This document shows positions 60,366 to 64,000 of a DNA stretch of 64,000 nucleotides, one piece after another. The notes beneath the pieces were generated by a model. That model saw only the letters and a program-made list of their open reading frames with translations. It was not told the DNA's origin and did not search any database. The stretch is taken from the NCBI GenBank assembly GCA_003184365.1, contig NKYR01000014.1, positions 397,819 through 461,818 on the forward strand, read 5' to 3'. Each line of letters begins with the position of its first letter. Position 1 is the stretch's first letter. The position numbers were made by a program, and so were the translations under genes. Source of the stretch: Evernia prunastri (Eukaryota > Ascomycota > Lecanoromycetes > Lecanorales > Parmeliaceae).

Positions 60366-62198
60366 TCAAAGGTAGATTCCGCGGCTACGATAAATGTGCC
60401 CATGCTGTCGCCCATGCCAGCGCTTGTGCTTAGATGTTGCAGAGCAGTTGCCGAACTGAGATTGGCACCCTGAGCCACAGTAGCTGTCATCGTTACCGCA
60501 GTATCTAAAGAAAGCATCAGCGCTGGTGGTGAGGGAAGCAAGTACGGCGTCTTACCCATGAGAAGAACAACACATCCCGGTCTTGCAGATTTGACCGCCA
60601 TTGCTACCGCAGGTATCAATAGACCCGTCAGTCGTAGCCTTGCTCGATCCGGTAGTGTCAGTTTCCCCAGACGCAGGCATAGCAGTCGTTGCAGGATTGT
60701 AAGCTTCCATTGAGGTAGTAGAGGATGCCTCCGTTGGTGCTGAATCGGAAGAAACCATGGGGCCACTCGCACCCACGACTGCTGCCATGTTGAGTTTCGC
60801 TAGTGGTGCGGGCATGAAGCTAGAAATGGAAGGCGGTCCGTTGTAATTACCTGCGCCGCAATCATTGCGGATCTGTGTACAGAAACTTTCCCAGTTGAAG
60901 CAATTCTTGCTACCTGTGGGTCCGGCGGTATTATAGCAGTCAGTAGCCTGGACTGAACAGTTTTGGGATGCCTGTAGATAAAGTCAGCAGTCCGATGATG
61001 GTCTATGAACAAACTAGACACCGAGACTCACGGCGTAACAGCCAGTCTCATCAGAGTAAGAAGAAGGCATGAAGCCACACCAGTTGGCATTTTCCATCAC
61101 ACAAGCATCTGGCTTGAGGCCAATCGTCTGGGTCATAGCACGAGCTTCGAGGTCACGTTTGGAGCTCCCAGCAATGTACAAGGGCGGACCGAAGTCAGGG
61201 AATGGTAGCTTCATAGGCTGATCGTAAATGTTGAAGGTCATAGCGGGCGTGCTCATACTGATGTATCCAGGAATTGAAACGGTGTTGGGAGGAACAGCAG
61301 AGCCGCTCGATGATAGGAAGATCTGCGCGCAGCCGACGTAGAACTGTGGATCGGCAGGTGTCTTGTCTGCTTGTTGCAGTGCGAGAAGCTCTGGACGAAC
61401 AAGGTAGTAGCCGGCTGCAAGATCATTGGGAATATTGACAGCGAGATGCCCGTCATTCGGGATGAGCTTCTCAGTGCACCACTTGCCAGTGGTGCCATCG
61501 TAGCCGTCTTCCATGATCTTGAACCAACCAGCACCGGCAGCGTTGTTGGAAGCAGCAGAGTTGTCGACTTTCTTCATGTACACCGCGCATGGACCTTTAT
61601 GACTAGGGTCAATGGATCCTGGCTGAGAGGCATCAGGCCAGTCACGCCATTCGAAGGCGAGAGCATCGCCTGCATTTACACTAGCGACACGGGATACGCC
61701 GGTTTCGCCGTTGACCCCTAGAAATTCATCAGCTTCGCGTTTCGTAGCTTGGACGGATCACATGATCGAGAAAGCCTTATAGACCATATTGGTCGTTTAT
61801 TACCAGAGGGCACAGGAATTGGCAAGAACACGAGAATGAACGTAGACTTACCGCAGGCCATATCAGGGCTAGTAACGCTGCTGAGTGGGTAAGTCGCCTG
61901 CTGGAGATTGTTGCTAAGCAGCATCGGAGTCAGCATATTTTCTTCAAGCCAAAAATCCGGGTTGCGGAAATGGTCTGAGGAGTAAGGTAGTCTTTTGGCT
62001 CCGTCTTAGGTCTTGTGATTCGGGCTGTGGTCGCAATTTGGGAAAGACTTCGTGGAAATATACGGACCTCATGCGGACAGCCGTGCCATCGCCCTGGTCA
62101 ACACCATTGACGAAAAAGTTAGTGAAAGCGGTATGAGCGCTAGCAAGCTGAGCAGCTCCAGCTGCCAAGACGACAGTCTTGATGTTTGAGAAGAGCAT
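60366..62198 (-). CDS. AA9 lytic polysaccharide monooxygenase with C-terminal CBM18
   Basis: Secreted copper enzyme that cleaves polysaccharides by oxidation. Exons (minus) 62198-62068, 61913-61852, 61717-61032, 60971-60556 and 60504-60366 give 477 residues. Signal peptide MLFSNIKTVVLAAGAAQLASA is cut before HTAFTNFFV, giving His22 as the copper-binding N-terminal residue. The second brace His is in DPSHKGPCAVYM, and the axial region DPQFYVGCAQIFL is present. A Ser/Thr linker leads to a chitin-binding CBM18 (about residues 413-452): CGSNGGQICKTGMCCSSHG and YCGNDDSYCGSGCQ, split by an intron. A short basic tail closes it. The combination suggests chitin- or wall-directed targeting. Confidence 0.88.
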
Positions 62199-63455
62199 GT
62201 TGTCGGTTTTGCCAAGGTCGATGTTGTGTTTCTGAATGGGAAAAGGCTCGATCAATGAGCAGCGGAAAATGAGGGAACGATCTGGAAGAGGCAAGTTTGA
62301 CTTTAAGGAGTGTACCGAGATGATGATCTCAAGCAAGAGGAAAGAACCCTTTGACGAAGGTAGGAGAATGTTTCTCTTGGATGAAGGTTGTTGTTGTTAT
62401 TGTTGTTGTTTTTGTTGTTGGGAGGAATATTCACTTGAATTGCTATTGACTTTTGACACTAGCGCATTGTAAATGGCCACCACTACGGATAATGCGACGA
62501 ATTACACCCTTCAAGGACACTGGCAAACAGTGTGAATACTGGTGTATACTCTCGGCTTCGACGACGAAGGCGGTCGGAGGAGAGTGAACTGAGGCAGTAA
62601 AGGACAGTTAAAAGAAAATGCTAGATGTTTCTCCGAAGCGCCATCAGGGGTTGTACGGTATCGAGGAGAAGGTCGTCGCTAACTACCCTCTCCCAGACAA
62701 GGACTGCTCCACAACGTTTGTAGGTAAGTAGGAATGGGATGTTGAGAATGGGTCTGGTCGTGCAATCTTGTTCTCTTGTAGGGATACTTAGCCCGATGGA
62801 AGGACTCGGACATCCTTTAAAACCCATAGCAAAGGATAGCCAATCCCTTGCCGTTGATACAACAATTAAGACGATTTCTAACCCGACACAAGGGTTAGAG
62901 GTATCGCATGCCTTAACATTAAATTTACCAATGCCTCGTTGAAACAGAAAGAGCTTTGAAACATGGCGCCAAATTCGCGAAATTGTTTGGCCCTTGCCTT
63001 ACCCGATGCTTCCAATAACGCATCTGCTTTCAGGGTTGGATGATCAGTGCTATTACTCTATTCCCCAGGACTGAGCTGACGTAGGTAAGGTACGTTGTTG
63101 CAGAGCCGGACGAGTATGGGATATCCTTTCGTATAGGGTGCTTGGTTGGACTTCCCGTTTTATGAGGGTGCAAGGGTTACTTGCACCTGAGATGAACACG
63201 GAAAATTGTAGGCCCGTAGGCTGAAGTCCGGCTTTACTTCCGTCCGAACTATCAAAATGACGTAGGGTTGGTTAGAATCGGCGCACAGAGAAAAGCACAG
63301 GTTAATGAATTCACTATCTCAAAGCTTGAGTGTGATGCTTTCCCCGTACCAAAGGGCACATTAATCCTTCCAATTTATCCTCCTGACGCTCAAAACCCCT
63401 CCTTCCTCGTATCTGAGTAGACTCCAATCATAAAAGGAAAGCGAGCACAAGTAAG
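62199..63455. other. Intergenic region
   Basis: About 1.25 kb upstream of the monooxygenase and of the adenylosuccinate synthetase fragment. A (GTT)n microsatellite runs at about 62387-62420. No gene is supported. Confidence 0.45.
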
Positions 63456-63710
63456 ATGGCAACGATTGTCTTGGGCAGCCAATTTGGCGATGAAGGTATT
63501 AACCGAATGGTGAGAGCGGAAGGCCTTCAATTGCTCACCTGATCCACCACTCTTTACCCCTGCTAAAGTCGAAGGAAAGCTACAGTTGTTTTTAAAACCA
63601 TTGACGAATGCGGGAACCAGATGCTTCCCGCATCTAATTTTGGTGAGACAATCAACTACCTCTCAGCACCAAATGAACAAATATAGAGTGATAAGTAGAT
63701 GTCAAATTCG
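63456..63710 (+). pseudogene. 5' fragment of adenylosuccinate synthetase
   Basis: The first exon reads MATIVLGSQFGDEG, the N-terminus and first part of the GTP-binding P-loop of Ade12-type adenylosuccinate synthetase (AMP synthesis). It ends at a GTATTA donor (63496). Expected next are GKGKLVD and the catalytic His region, but after a plausible acceptor only GKLQLFLK-like residues follow, then NAG and a MLPASN fragment that may echo ILPSG. The frame stops by about 63710. It therefore looks like a truncated, decayed copy rather than the functional gene, unless the true second exon lies beyond the window. Confidence 0.55.
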
Positions 63711-64000
63711 GATCGAATCTGAAGCCTTAATATAGCTGTAATCGTTCAATCCTTGATGTAGTATATTCTTATCTCTTCGTCGCTCTCATTATTCTCGCCG
63801 TCGCTCTCGCTGCTGTCGTTATGCTGCTTATTGCGGAATTCATTCGGACTATTATTTAGTATAAATTGAAGCTTGAGTACAGCGACGATGCTATCGTTGT
63901 CAGAACCGTGCCCAGAGTCAAGTCTAATGGGGGTAAATTGAATAAGACAACTAGATATGGAGGAAATATGTACAGAAGAAGAGCGCTTAAATACTAGGAA
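63711..64000. other. AT-rich window end
   Basis: AT-rich sequence with no gene seen. Confidence 0.5.

Overview
This window is nuclear DNA of a filamentous ascomycete (Pezizomycotina). Genes are split by short introns (about 50-130 nt) with GT..AG ends and CTAAC/CTGAC-type branch sites. The gene set is fungal: HEI10-type meiotic RING protein, AA9 polysaccharide monooxygenase, GPI-type surface protein, Zn2Cys6 regulator and an Asi-type membrane RING protein. Dothideomycetes or Leotiomycetes seem likely, but I cannot fix the class. No tRNA, rRNA, CRISPR or intact transposon was seen.

Layout. 0.3-9.2 kb: FAD synthetase, a convergent Zn2Cys6 factor, then the divergent NUP49/FIP1 pair. 11.2-27.1 kb: a Gln/Asn/Ser-rich nuclear-type protein, a TTC1-like TPR protein, a HAD phosphatase, XAP5, HEI10, a small candidate gene, an SDR, a decayed Cys-rich gene and a small Ser-rich protein. 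27.4-46.3 kb: a membrane-anchored aspartic-protease-like protein with damaged catalytic motifs, a 1343-residue repeat-bearing surface protein, a UFO1-like F-box/WD/UIM protein, ribose-5-phosphate isomerase, the NEDD8-E1 regulatory subunit and an Asi-like RING protein. 46.3-50.0 kb is gene-poor, with decayed reading frames and a diverged direct repeat. 50.1-64.0 kb: a small secreted protein, a two-domain ABC ATPase divergent from HSP10 with a consensus heat-shock element between them, a VAMP7-like R-SNARE, a membrane GNAT protein, a nine-exon diverged histone H4, an AA9-CBM18 monooxygenase and a 5' fragment of adenylosuccinate synthetase.

Most genes are unrelated housekeeping loci, not a cluster. 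The ubiquitin theme recurs (HEI10, UFO1-like, ULA1, Asi-like RING), but nothing suggests an operon-like system. Exon boundaries were worked out by hand from frame, splice consensus and family sequence; where they are ambiguous the entry says so. The most unusual object is the histone H4 variant at 58836-59796, whose exons are as short as 16-21 nt and so escape simple ORF calling.
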